Assembly (NCBI GenBank): GCA_023451825.1
Contig: JAEXYA010000019.1
Location: 1-32,965 of the forward strand
Direction: 5' to 3'
Length of the DNA stretch: 32,965 nucleotides
DNA from: Pseudomonadota bacterium
GTDB taxonomy: Bacteria; Pseudomonadota; Alphaproteobacteria; Rhizobiales; Xanthobacteraceae
The notes below the pieces were generated by a model. The model worked only from the letters and a program-made list of their open reading frames with translations. It was not told where the DNA came from and ran no database searches. Positions 6,922 through 14,729 of the stretch are shown in pieces; the first letter of the stretch is position 1, and each line of letters begins with the position of its first letter. The position numbers were made by a program, and so were the translations under genes.

Positions 6922-7623
6922 ATGAAATCCGCCGTCCTCGTCTTCCCCGGAATCAATCGCGAGCGCGACATGGCGCGGGCGCTGAAGCTGGCGTCTGGCA
7001 CCGAGTCCAAGATGGTGTGGCACACCGACACGTCGCTGCCTGATGGCACCGATCTCGTGGTCGTGCCCGGTGGCTTCTCCTACGGTGACTATCTGCGCTG
7101 CGGCGCCATCGCGGCGCGCTCGTCTGTCATGGATGCCGTGCGTAAATTCGCGGCGGATGGCGGCCTCGTGCTCGGCGTCTGCAACGGCTTCCAGATCCTG
7201 TGCGAGAGCGGGCTTTTGCCGGGCATCCTGATGCGCAATGCACGCCTCAAATTCATCTGCCAGGACGTGCATCTGCGCGTCGAGCGTTCGGATTCGCCGT
7301 TCACCCGCGGCTACAATGCCGGGCAGGTGATCCGCGTGCCCGTCGCCCATGGCGAGGGCAACTACACGGCGGACGCCGAGACGCTGAAGCGCCTCGAAGG
7401 CGATGGCCGCGTGCTGTATCGCTACTGCTCGCCGACTGGCGATGTCGGCGATCTCCACAATATCAATGGCGCGGCCGCATCGATTGCCGGCATCACCAGC
7501 GAGAACGGCAATGTGCTCGGCATGATGCCGCATCCGGAAAACCACGTCGAAGACATCATGGGCAATACCGACGGTCGCGGTCTCTTCACCGGCCTCGCCG
7601 CCCATCTGGCGCGCGCTGCATAG
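6922..7623 (+). CDS. purQ: Phosphoribosylformylglycinamidine synthase subunit PurQ (glutaminase)
   Basis: A 233-residue class I glutamine amidotransferase that supplies ammonia for the conversion of FGAR to FGAM. It shows PGGFSYGDYLRCGAIA (49-64), the nucleophile elbow GVCNGFQIL with Cys87, and the His-Glu pair in MMPHPENHVED (His204, Glu206). Length equals the family norm. ATG at 6922 is chosen, with TTGGAA ahead of it; a TTG four codons upstream is in frame but unlikely. It works with PurS and PurL, whose genes are 1.4 kb upstream and 9.6 kb downstream. Its promoter must lie in 6803-6921, next to the toxin promoter on the other strand. Confidence 0.96.
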   Translation: MKSAVLVFPGINRERDMARALKLASGTESKMVWHTDTSLPDGTDLVVVPGGFSYGDYLRCGAIAARSSVMDAVRKFAADGGLVLGVCNGFQILCESGLLPGILMRNARLKFICQDVHLRVERSDSPFTRGYNAGQVIRVPVAHGEGNYTADAETLKRLEGDGRVLYRYCSPTGDVGDLHNINGAAASIAGITSENGNVLGMMPHPENHVEDIMGNTDGRGLFTGLAAHLARAA

Positions 7624-7736
7624 CTGCACTGCGCGTTTGAACCCAGCGTCATTTCGCTGCGTCCATCACGGCATAGGATGACACGTGACCGGCGGTTCCG
7701 GTGCGTGCGTTTCAATGCTTGCCTGAGGGGACGCTC

Positions 7737-8474
7737 ATGCCGCTGGCTCTGGTCATTATTCTGCTCGATATCATGCTCGTCTGGCACGCCGCCCGCACCG
7801 GGCGGATGCAGCCTTGGGCGTATATCATCCTGATGGTGCCGGTGGCCGGCGCGGTCGCCTATGTGCTGATCGAATTGCTGCCGGAAATCTTTGGTGGCCG
7901 CACCGCGCAGCAGGCACGCCGCAACGTCGCCAAGCGCATCGATCCGGAAAAGACCTATCGCGGCCTCGCCGATCAGCTCGCATCTGCCGATACGATCGCC
8001 AATCGCGCGGCACTGGCGGCGGAATGTCTCGAGGTCGGCCGTTTCGACGAAGCCATGCAGCATTACGATCACATTCTCGGTTTGCCGCTGGGCCATGAAG
8101 CGAAATATGCGCTGGCCAAGGCGAAGGCGCAGTTCGGTGCCCGGCGCCCGTCGGATGCCATCGCGACGCTGGACGACCTGCAGAAGCAATGGCCTGAATT
8201 CGAATCTGCAGAGGCACATCTGCTGTACGCCCGTTCGCTCACGGAAGCGGGGCGGCGTGAGGAAGCACTTCGGGAATATGAAAACCTGCTGGCCTATGCG
8301 CAGAGCGCCGAAGCCAGCGTTCGCTATGGTCAGCTGCTGCAAGCAATGGGACGTGGGTCCGAGGCGAAAGTCGTCTTTGCTGAATTCGTCGTGCAGATGA
8401 AGCGCGCACCGAAATTTGCCCGCAAGGCCCAAGCCGAATGGCTGTCCATCGCGGAGAAATCACTTGCGGCGTAA
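7737..8474 (+). CDS. Membrane-anchored tetratricopeptide repeat protein
   Basis: A 245-residue protein. Two N-terminal membrane segments (about 2-20 and 27-49: LALVIILLDIMLVWHAA, PWAYIILMVPVAGAVAYVLI) resemble the PLDc_N-like hairpin found at the start of several membrane proteins. The rest is cytoplasmic or periplasmic TPR-like helices (about 75-240), for example AALAAECLEVGRFDEAMQHY, HLLYARSLTEAGRREEALRE and RYGQLLQAMGRGSEAKVVF. Proteins of this design are annotated only as TPR proteins; the substrate or partner is unknown. ATG at 7737 has GAGGGGA as ribosome site. It lies 113 bp after purQ, possibly on its transcript, and 46 bp before the next gene. Confidence 0.82.
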   Translation: MPLALVIILLDIMLVWHAARTGRMQPWAYIILMVPVAGAVAYVLIELLPEIFGGRTAQQARRNVAKRIDPEKTYRGLADQLASADTIANRAALAAECLEVGRFDEAMQHYDHILGLPLGHEAKYALAKAKAQFGARRPSDAIATLDDLQKQWPEFESAEAHLLYARSLTEAGRREEALREYENLLAYAQSAEASVRYGQLLQAMGRGSEAKVVFAEFVVQMKRAPKFARKAQAEWLSIAEKSLAA

Positions 8475-8520
8475 CAGGCGCAGTCGCACTCTCTCTTCGT
8501 GATTGATTGGAGTGCGCGAC

Positions 8521-9495
8521 GTGGGTAATGCGATTTACCGTTGGATCGGACGTTGGACTGCTGCTCTCGTTTTGACGTCGGCCGCTTCGGTCGCTCAAGC
8601 TCAGACTTATCCGTCGCGCCCCATCACCATGATCGTGCCCTTTGCCGCCGGTGGTACATCCGATGTGATCGCGCGCGTCGTTGCCGAGCAGATGGCCATC
8701 CCGCTCGGCCAGACCATCATCATCGAAAATGTGGTGGGCGCGGGTGGCTCGACAGCGCTGACACGCGCCGCTCGCGCGACGCCCGATGGCTATACGATCG
8801 CCATCGGCAATGCCGGCACGAGTGCTGCGACCTATACGATCTATCCGAAGCTGACCTTCACGCCGGAGTCGTTCACGTCCATCGGCATGGTGGCCAAGAC
8901 GTTCGGCATCGTCGCGCTGCGCAAAGATTTTCCGGCGAAGGATCTCAAGGAATTCATCGCTTACGCAAAAGCCAATCGCGGCAAGGTCAATCTCGGCCAT
9001 GCCGGCGTCGGCTCGTCGAATTATCTGATCTGCAAGAGTTTTGTTCAGGCTGCGGGCATCGATGTCACGCTGGTCGGCTATCGCGGCGCGGCACCGGCGC
9101 TCACCGATGCGATCGGTGGCCAGATCGATGGCGTCTGCGACAGTGCGGCCTCGGTCTCGCAGGCGATCGACGACAAGCTCGTCAAGGCGATCGTCGTCGG
9201 CTCCAATGTGCGGCTCGGCTCATTGCCGGATCTGCCGACCTCGGCCGAAGCAGGGTTGCCGGATTTCGAAGCGCAGGGCTGGAACGGACTGTTCGCGCCG
9301 AAGGGGACGCCGCCGGACATCATCGCGAAATTGAATGCAGCGGCGCGCGTGGCCGTGGAGAGCGAGCCGGTGAAGAAGCGGTTTCGCGATCTCTCCACCG
9401 TGGCGCCCGATGCCAATGAGCATGCACCGGAGGTGCTGCAGCAGCTCGTGACGCGCGATGTCGCGAAATACAACAAGCTCCTGCAAGAGAAATAA
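8521..9495 (+). CDS. Tripartite tricarboxylate transporter (Bug/TctC-type) substrate-binding protein
   Basis: A 324-residue periplasmic protein. Its signal peptide (to about AVAQAQ) is followed by TYPSRPITMIVPFAAGGTSD, the standard Bug/TctC start, then NVVGAGGSTALTRAARATPDGYT, NLGHAGVGSSNYL, and LPDLPTSAEAGLPDFEAQGWNG near the C-terminus. Bug proteins bind small carboxylates or amides such as citrate or aromatic acids; the ligand here cannot be told. The GTG at 8521 is chosen because GGAG lies eight bases upstream. No TctA or TctB membrane partner is present, so it is an orphan, which is frequent in this family. It is on the same strand as its neighbours, but 225 bp separate it from the next gene. 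Confidence 0.93.
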   Translation: MGNAIYRWIGRWTAALVLTSAASVAQAQTYPSRPITMIVPFAAGGTSDVIARVVAEQMAIPLGQTIIIENVVGAGGSTALTRAARATPDGYTIAIGNAGTSAATYTIYPKLTFTPESFTSIGMVAKTFGIVALRKDFPAKDLKEFIAYAKANRGKVNLGHAGVGSSNYLICKSFVQAAGIDVTLVGYRGAAPALTDAIGGQIDGVCDSAASVSQAIDDKLVKAIVVGSNVRLGSLPDLPTSAEAGLPDFEAQGWNGLFAPKGTPPDIIAKLNAAARVAVESEPVKKRFRDLSTVAPDANEHAPEVLQQLVTRDVAKYNKLLQEK

Positions 9496-9506
9496 GCAGC
9501 GGAACC

Positions 9507-9547
9507 GTAGGGTGGGGGACAGCGCTTCGCGTCTTTGCCCAGCCTAT
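9507..9547. repeat. Degenerate half of a GTAGGGTGGGC-type intergenic repeat
   Basis: GTAGGGTGGGGGACAGCGC at 9507-9525 and TTTGCCCAGCCTAT at 9534-9547 resemble the arms of the repeats at 14385-14473 and 32869-32949, with several mismatches. It sits in the 225-bp gap between the Bug-type gene and the first L,D-transpeptidase gene, where I see nothing else. Confidence 0.4.
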
Positions 9548-9720
9548 CGTCGCGCCTGTGGCAGCAGGCCATCTTCCGCCGCCGCGCGCGGTCGGATATG
9601 AGGGCATTTCGCGCGTGATTTGGCCTCAGTCGCTCTCTTTGAGGCTGCGGCGAGTTGATAAAATCGCAATCAACATTTGCAAGATTGGCGTTCGGCCAGG
9701 CATTTGATTCGGGGCATTGC

Positions 9721-11268
9721 ATGAAGATTCGGTTGGCGACGGCAAGAACCACGGTGGCAGCGCGGTGCCTGATGATGTCCGCTGTCGTTGCCCTCGCTGC
9801 CGTGTCGATGCCGGGCGTTGTCCATGCCGCTGCCAAGCAGTCCCGACCAGCCAAGATCACCGAGGCGATGGCGCCGCGCAATGCCGGCGAGCCGATCATG
9901 GCCATCGTGTCGATCAAGAGCCAGCAGGTGACATTCTACGATGCCGAGGGCTGGATCGCGCGCGCATCGGTTTCCACCGGCGTGGGTGGGCGCGAAACGC
10001 CGTCCGGCGTGTTTTCGATCCTCGAGAAGAACAAGGATCACCGCTCCAACATGTATGACGATGCGCATATGCCGAACATGCAGCGCATCACCTGGAACGG
10101 TGTCGCGCTGCATGGCGGCCCGTTGCCGGGCTATGCCGCCTCGCATGGTTGCGTGCGCATGCCCTATGGTTTCGCCGACAAGATGTTCGACAAGACGCGG
10201 ATCGGCATGCGCGTGATCGTGTCGCCGATCGACGCCGCGCCGATGGATATTGTGCATCCGGCGCTGCTGGTGCCGAAGCCCGAGGTGATTGCTGCCGCAC
10301 CGGCGCGTGCCGAGACGGCGACGCGCGAGGCCGCCGAGGCTGCAACGGCTGCCGCGGACGCGAAGAAGCTGGTTACGACGACGGCACGCGAGGCGAAGCC
10401 GCTCCCGGCGGCGCTGCGCAAGCTGGAGGCCGCCAAGAAACGTGCCGATGCCCAACTCGCCACCGCCGACAAGGCGCTGGCTGCCGCTTCCACCGATCAG
10501 GCCAAAACGCGTGCGGAGGAAGCGCAGCAGAAGGCGGCTTTGAGGGCTGCAGACCTGGCTGCGCAGCTTGAGACGACCAAAGCCGACACAACGGCGAAAC
10601 TCGACGCCGCTGCAGCCGCCAAAGAGGCTGCGAAGGCTGCCGACGCTCGCAAAACCGCTACGGCCACTGCGGCCTTGGACGCCAAGCTCGCGGTCGAACC
10701 GGTCTCGATCTATATCAGCCGCGAAACGCAAATGCTCTATGTCCGCCGCAACACGCACAAGCCGGCGCCCGATGGCGGCGGCGAGGTGTATGATTTCAGC
10801 ATCGAAGTGCCGGTGACGATCCGTGATGCCGGCAAGCCGATTGGGACGCATGTGTTCACGGCAATGGCGCGCGATGGCGATGGGCTGCGCTGGAGCGCGG
10901 TGACCATCGACGACGGCGATGATGCCAAGAGTGCACTCGACCGCATCACTATTCCGCAGGAGGTGCTGGAGCGGATTGGCCCCACGGCGCTGCCGCGTTC
11001 GTCGATCGTGATCTCCGACGAGCCGCTGAGCGCTGAAACCAATTACCGCACCGAATTTGTCACCGTGCTCAACAATCATCCGCAAGGTGGTTTCGTCACA
11101 CGCAAGCCAACGCCGAAGCCTGATATGGATGTCGCCAGCGGCGATGACATGTATGACGACGGTTTCAACATGTTCTTCCCGCGCGAGCGCGCCCCGCAGC
11201 GCAATGACATGCGCCGCCGCAGCGGGCAAAACGAACGGCCGATGTATCAGCGCAACTGGTGGGAATAA
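9721..11268 (+). CDS. L,D-transpeptidase family protein with a coiled-coil insert and a second, degenerate domain
   Basis: A 515-residue exported protein. The signal peptide ends near VVHAAA. Residues about 58-175 form a YkuD domain: SIKSQQVTFYDAEGWIARAS-type start, TPSGVFSILEK, and the catalytic motif LHGGPLPGYAASHGCVRMP with His131, His142 and Cys144, which forms 3-3 peptidoglycan cross-links or attaches proteins to the wall. An Ala/Lys/Glu-rich coiled coil follows (about 195-320). Residues about 325-470 look like a second YkuD-type unit (EPVSIYISRETQMLYVRRN, FSIEVPVTIRDAGKPIGTHVF, LPRSSIVISDEPL), but it has no SHGC motif and so no active cysteine. The tail is rich in Asp, Arg and Asn. The ATG at 9721 is chosen over an upstream ATA-TTG region because the signal peptide begins there; CGGGG precedes it. 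It is followed 149 bp later by another L,D-transpeptidase gene. Confidence 0.88.
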   Translation: MKIRLATARTTVAARCLMMSAVVALAAVSMPGVVHAAAKQSRPAKITEAMAPRNAGEPIMAIVSIKSQQVTFYDAEGWIARASVSTGVGGRETPSGVFSILEKNKDHRSNMYDDAHMPNMQRITWNGVALHGGPLPGYAASHGCVRMPYGFADKMFDKTRIGMRVIVSPIDAAPMDIVHPALLVPKPEVIAAAPARAETATREAAEAATAAADAKKLVTTTAREAKPLPAALRKLEAAKKRADAQLATADKALAAASTDQAKTRAEEAQQKAALRAADLAAQLETTKADTTAKLDAAAAAKEAAKAADARKTATATAALDAKLAVEPVSIYISRETQMLYVRRNTHKPAPDGGGEVYDFSIEVPVTIRDAGKPIGTHVFTAMARDGDGLRWSAVTIDDGDDAKSALDRITIPQEVLERIGPTALPRSSIVISDEPLSAETNYRTEFVTVLNNHPQGGFVTRKPTPKPDMDVASGDDMYDDGFNMFFPRERAPQRNDMRRRSGQNERPMYQRNWWE

Positions 11269-11274
11269 CCTTGC

Positions 11275-11313
11275 CGTCATTGCTTCGTTGCCAGGAGGGT
11301 CCTCACAATGACG
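11275..11313. repeat. Short inverted repeat after the first L,D-transpeptidase gene
   Basis: CGTCATTG (11275-11282) and CAATGACG (11306-11313) are perfect 8-bp arms with a 23-base loop. It resembles a shortened copy of the CGTCATTGC...GCAATGACG repeats common in Bradyrhizobium-like genomes. It lies six bases after the stop codon and could act as a weak transcript end, though there is no T-run. Confidence 0.5.
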
Positions 11314-11352
11314 ATGCCGTTAACCTCTCGGTAACCACGTCGTTTCAGATCT

Positions 11353-11390
11353 TAATCAAAGCGTGAACATTTCGTTTCATGCTTTGATTA
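11353..11390. promoter_or_regulatory. 38-bp near-perfect palindrome upstream of the second L,D-transpeptidase gene
   Basis: Arms TAATCAAAGCGTGAA (11353-11367) and TTCATGCTTTGATTA (11376-11390) match at 14 of 15 positions; the one mismatch is a G-T pair that would also hold in RNA. The loop is eight bases. It ends 27 bp before the ATG at 11418. It is AT-rich with no following T-run, so it reads more like an operator or a leader hairpin than a terminator. Confidence 0.65.
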
Positions 11391-11417
11391 TTGCTTCGGC
11401 AACATCGGATTTGAACA

Positions 11418-12701
11418 ATGACATTGCGGCTCACCACCCTGATCGTCGCATGTGCGACGAGCGCATCCACGGCTTTCGCGCAGGCGCCAGCGCCCGCACC
11501 GGCCAAGCCGGCGAGTGCCAATGCGGGGATCATCGATACCAAGGGCATGACGCCCGAGCAGCGCTCCGCAGCGATCCTCGCGCAATATAGCGAGCCGGTG
11601 CTCGATCCGCAGTCGGCGCAGCGAACCGAAGAAGCGATCAAGCGCTACAAGGCCATCGCCGCGAAGGGCGGGTTTCCGTTGATCCCGGCCGAGGCGAAAT
11701 ATGCAGCCGGCGCGGAAGGACCGGACGTCGAGTTGCTGCGGCGGCGACTGGTGATCACCGGCGACCTTTTCACCGTGGAAAGCAGCGGTCCCTATAATGA
11801 CGAACTGATCGCCGGCGTGAAACGCTATCAGCTGCGCAACGGGCTGCTCGCCACCGGCCTTGTCGGCCCGCGCACGCTGGCGGCTCTGAATGTGCCGGTG
11901 GAGAAGCGCATCCAGCAGCTCGAGGCCTCGCTGCAGCGGATGCAGGCGATCGGCTTCAAATTCGGCGAGCGCTATGTGGTGGTGAACATCCCGGCCGCCT
12001 ATGCGGAAGCGATCGAGGGCGACAAGGTGGTGCGGCGCTATCGCGTCATCGTCGGCAAGAGCGAGAAGCCGTCGCCGACGGTGACGTCGCAGATCAACAA
12101 CGTCAATCTCAATCCGACCTGGACGGTGCCGTCCTCGATCGTGAAGCACGAAATCTCCGCGCGGATGCGCAAGGATCCAGGCTATCTCGCGCGCATGCAT
12201 ATGCAGGTGCTGGACGGCCGCGGCAATGCGCTCGATCCGGCCAGTGTCGACTGGAGCGAAGGCAAGGTGCCGGATGTCACCGTGCGACAGGATCCCGGCG
12301 AATGGAATGCGCTTGGCCGCGTGCGCATCGATATGCCGAATTCCTACGCCGTCTATATGCACGACACCAATCAGCGCAATCTGTTCGCGAATGACTACCG
12401 TTTTGATAGCCATGGCTGCGCCCGCGTCGACAATGTGCGTGATCTTGCGGCATGGCTGCTCAAGGATACGGCGAATTGGGATCGCACCCAGATCGACCTC
12501 GGAATCGCGACGGGACAGCGCCAGGATATCAAGCTGAGCAAGAGCGTGCCGGTGGCGTGGGTCTATCTCACGGCCTGGATGGCGCGCGATGGCATCGTGC
12601 AATTCCGCCACGATATCTATGACCAGGATGCGCAGCTCAACGAGGCCGCAGCAGACATCAAGGCGTTCCTGAAGCCGACCAGTGAGCCGGTGACGCGTTA
12701 G
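11418..12701 (+). CDS. L,D-transpeptidase of the YcbB/LdtD type
   Basis: A 427-residue exported enzyme that makes 3-3 cross-links in peptidoglycan. The signal peptide ends near AFAQAP (about residue 22), then a Pro/Ala linker. Residues about 100-155 are a peptidoglycan-binding domain (DVELLRRRLVITGDL ... ELIAGVKRYQLRNGLLATG, then VGPRTLAALN). The YkuD domain spans about 185-345, with RYRVIVGKSEKPSPTV, NPTWTVPSSIV and the active site HDTNQRNLFANDYRFDSHG followed by C, with His332 and Cys334. The long insert between the PSSIV and HDT motifs is typical of YcbB. A C-terminal segment with QFRHDIYDQD completes it. ATG at 11418 has GGA eight bases upstream. The 38-bp palindrome just ahead suggests its own control. 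Confidence 0.92.
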   Translation: MTLRLTTLIVACATSASTAFAQAPAPAPAKPASANAGIIDTKGMTPEQRSAAILAQYSEPVLDPQSAQRTEEAIKRYKAIAAKGGFPLIPAEAKYAAGAEGPDVELLRRRLVITGDLFTVESSGPYNDELIAGVKRYQLRNGLLATGLVGPRTLAALNVPVEKRIQQLEASLQRMQAIGFKFGERYVVVNIPAAYAEAIEGDKVVRRYRVIVGKSEKPSPTVTSQINNVNLNPTWTVPSSIVKHEISARMRKDPGYLARMHMQVLDGRGNALDPASVDWSEGKVPDVTVRQDPGEWNALGRVRIDMPNSYAVYMHDTNQRNLFANDYRFDSHGCARVDNVRDLAAWLLKDTANWDRTQIDLGIATGQRQDIKLSKSVPVAWVYLTAWMARDGIVQFRHDIYDQDAQLNEAAADIKAFLKPTSEPVTR

Positions 12702-12710
12702 TGCTGAGCC

Positions 12711-12798
12711 GTAGGGCGGATGAGCGAAGCGTCATCCGCCGCGGAGTTTCCACCATGCACTCGGCCGGCGGATTACGGCTTCGCCTTATCCGCCCTAC
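12711..12798. repeat. GTAGGGCGGAT-type palindromic intergenic repeat
   Basis: The ends GTAGGGCGGATGAG and CTTATCCGCCCTAC are inverted repeats with one mismatch. Inside, GCGGATGAGCGAAGCGTCAT and TTACGGCTTCGCCTTATCCG give further pairing, so the whole 88 bp can fold on itself. It lies between an L,D-transpeptidase gene and the amidase gene, and the open frame that reads through it is not a real N-terminus. It is close to the 14385-14473 and 32869-32949 repeats, but with GCGGAT in place of GTGGGCA. Confidence 0.85.
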
Positions 12799-12908
12799 GG
12801 CAGACTTCGCGCATGGGCTCCATGCGTCGGCACGCCGCTGGTTTACAGCTCCAGCTCTGTCGGCCTAGGCTCCCGTTCAAGAATAACCTTGTTGAACGGA
12901 TGCACGGC

Positions 12909-14381
12909 ATGACTTTGGCGATGAGCTGGGATGAATGGGCGAAGCATGATGCGGTCGGTCTGGCCGAGCGCGTGCGCAGAGGCGAGCTCAAGCCGGCTGA
13001 ACTTGCGGCGCAGGCCGCGGCGGGTATCGCCAAGACCAATCCCGCGCTCGATGCCGTGGTCGAGGTGTTCGACGACGTGGTGGCCGATCCGCTGAAGGAC
13101 GGCATGAATCCTGATGGCGTGTTCGGCGGCGTGCCGTATTTGATGAAGGATCTCGGTCCGACGCTGAAGGGCCGGCTGCAGGAATTCGGCTCGAAGATCA
13201 TGCAGGGCAACCGCCCCGCGCAAGACAGCTTCCTCACCGGCAAGATTCGCGATGCCGGCCTCAACATCATCGGCCGCAGCACCACGCCGGAATTCGGCGT
13301 GTGCTCGTCGGCCGAGAATTCGTTCTATGTCACGCGCAATCCGTGGAACGTCGATTATTCGAGCTGCGGCTCCTCGGCCGGCTCGTCGGCGATGGTCGGC
13401 GCCGGTGTGCTGCCGATCGCCCACGCCACCGATGGCGGCGGCTCGATCCGCATTCCGGCTGGCGTGTGCGGCACCATCGGCCTGAAGGTCTCGCGCGGCG
13501 TCTATTCGCTGGCGCCGGCGCTGTCGGATCTCTCCGGCCTCGTCTCGATCCAGGGCTGCACCAGCCGCACGGTGCGCGACACCGCGGCTTTCGTGGACAA
13601 TTGCCGCGGCGGCGCGCCCGGCGAATTCATGCCGTTCTGGTCGCCGGCCGAGCCCTATAGCGAATTGATCAAGCGCGACCCCGGCAAACTGCGCATCGCG
13701 CTGTCGCATGAATGGGGCGACTACAGCGCGCCGGCCCATTTCGTGGCGGAGCTCACGCGCGTCGGCAAGATGCTGGAGGGTCTTGGGCATCATGTGGAAT
13801 GGGTGGTGCCCGATGTCGATTTCGGCGCCGCGTTCAAGGCGCAGACCACTTGCTATATCAGCAATTTCGCGCAGGTGATCGCCGGCCATCTGGCGCGGCT
13901 CGGCATCGACAAGCCGACCACCGATGTGCTGGAGCCGATCAATATCAAGATCTGGGAAGCGGGCCTGAACACGTCCTACACCGAACGCGCGGCGATGCAG
14001 GCGGTGTTCAACACCACGTCGCGCGCTTTCGGCAATTTCTTCGAGCGCTACGATATCATCCTGACGCCGATCACGGCGAAGCCGACGCCGAAGATCGGCA
14101 CCGCCGAATATCTTTCGATGAGCGACAATCCGTCGGTGCATGACTGGTTTGCCAATCTCTGGCAGTTCTTCGCCTATACACCGCTGGCCAATCTCTGCGG
14201 TATTCCCGGCATCTCACTGCCGCTGGCGTCGCAGGAACACGGCCTGCCGCTCGGCATCCAGGCCCTGGGGCGTCAGGCCAATGATGGCCTGTTGCTGCAA
14301 TTGGCGGCGCAGATCGAACGCGCGATCGACGGTCAGTGGAACGAAGGCAAGCTGCCGACAACGCATGTGACGCGGAGCTGA
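12909..14381 (+). CDS. Amidase, amidase-signature family
   Basis: A 490-residue serine amidase. The Ser-cisSer-Lys triad is complete: Lys80 in VPYLMKDLG, Ser155 in SSCGSSAGSS and Ser179 in HATDGGGSIRIPAG, the two serines being 24 residues apart as in the family. The C-terminal part has the usual PLANLCGIPGISLPL and LPLGIQALGRQANDGLLLQLA. Its layout resembles 6-aminohexanoate-cyclic-dimer hydrolase (NylA) and GatA-like amidases, but it is not GatA, as there is no gatB/gatC near it. The substrate is unknown. The start is uncertain: ATG at 12909 has GGA eight bases upstream; 12900 and 12921 are alternatives, and the frame further upstream runs through a repeat. No signal peptide. It is flanked on both sides by intergenic repeats, so it is probably monocistronic. 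Confidence 0.9.
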   Translation: MTLAMSWDEWAKHDAVGLAERVRRGELKPAELAAQAAAGIAKTNPALDAVVEVFDDVVADPLKDGMNPDGVFGGVPYLMKDLGPTLKGRLQEFGSKIMQGNRPAQDSFLTGKIRDAGLNIIGRSTTPEFGVCSSAENSFYVTRNPWNVDYSSCGSSAGSSAMVGAGVLPIAHATDGGGSIRIPAGVCGTIGLKVSRGVYSLAPALSDLSGLVSIQGCTSRTVRDTAAFVDNCRGGAPGEFMPFWSPAEPYSELIKRDPGKLRIALSHEWGDYSAPAHFVAELTRVGKMLEGLGHHVEWVVPDVDFGAAFKAQTTCYISNFAQVIAGHLARLGIDKPTTDVLEPINIKIWEAGLNTSYTERAAMQAVFNTTSRAFGNFFERYDIILTPITAKPTPKIGTAEYLSMSDNPSVHDWFANLWQFFAYTPLANLCGIPGISLPLASQEHGLPLGIQALGRQANDGLLLQLAAQIERAIDGQWNEGKLPTTHVTRS

Positions 14382-14384
14382 ACC

Positions 14385-14473
14385 TGTAGGGTGGGCAATG
14401 GCGCGGAGCGCCGTGCCCACCTTCAAGTGCAGCGCAGCAGATGGTGGGCACGCTGCGCTTTGCCCACCCTACA
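14385..14473. repeat. GTAGGGTGGGC-type palindromic intergenic repeat
   Basis: TGTAGGGTGGGCA at 14385-14397 and TGCCCACCCTACA at 14461-14473 are a perfect inverted repeat, with an inner pair CGTGCCCACC and GGTGGGCACG. The 89-bp element starts four bases after the amidase stop. It matches the element at 32869-32949. Confidence 0.9.
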
Positions 14474-14543
14474 ATTGTCTGCGACGGAACTTCGGCTCTC
14501 GCCATCGATTGGTGGCAGGAGCCATGTCCGCGGGCGAAATGTG

Positions 14544-14729
14544 ATGTCGAAAATGCGCCGCAAGGCCGATCTGCCGCAAAAGATCTGCGCCGCCTGCGGG
14601 CGGCCTTTTGCATGGCGCAAGAAATGGGCGCGGGACTGGGAGCAGGTCAAGACCTGCTCGGATCGCTGCAAGGGCGAGCTACGCCGCAAGGGAGGCCACC
14701 CAGCGATGGCCGGCGGTGATCGCCCGTGA
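14544..14729 (+). CDS. DUF2256 zinc-ribbon-like small protein, coupled to the photolyase gene
   Basis: A 61-residue basic protein. The core is a metal-site pattern C-A-A-C ... C-S-D-R-C (QKICAACGRPFAWRKKWARD, then WEQVKTCSDRCKGE), a CxxC-x(n)-CxxxC zinc knuckle with the invariant FAWRKKWARDW core of DUF2256. Members of this family are usually encoded beside cryptochrome/photolyase-like genes; no function has been shown that I know of. ATG at 14544 is chosen (MSKMRRKADLPQ); an ATG three codons later is possible, and the ribosome site is poor. Its stop codon overlaps the photolyase start in GTGA, so the two are translated together. Confidence 0.88.
   Translation: MSKMRRKADLPQKICAACGRPFAWRKKWARDWEQVKTCSDRCKGELRRKGGHPAMAGGDRP

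Noticed and set aside
9670..11280. A 536-codon minus-strand frame opposite the first L,D-transpeptidase gene
   Set aside because: Arg- and His-rich translation without a known motif, antisense to a gene with a signal peptide and catalytic site.
12720..12908. An N-terminal extension of the amidase to 12720
   Set aside because: It would translate a palindromic repeat (12711-12798). The amidase domain starts well at 12909.
12843..14141. A 432-codon minus-strand frame opposite the amidase gene
   Set aside because: Shadow frame; the plus strand has the complete amidase triad.
12909..14381. The amidase as GatA of the tRNA amidotransferase
   Set aside because: No gatB or gatC is adjacent and the sequence layout is nearer to NylA-like amidases.
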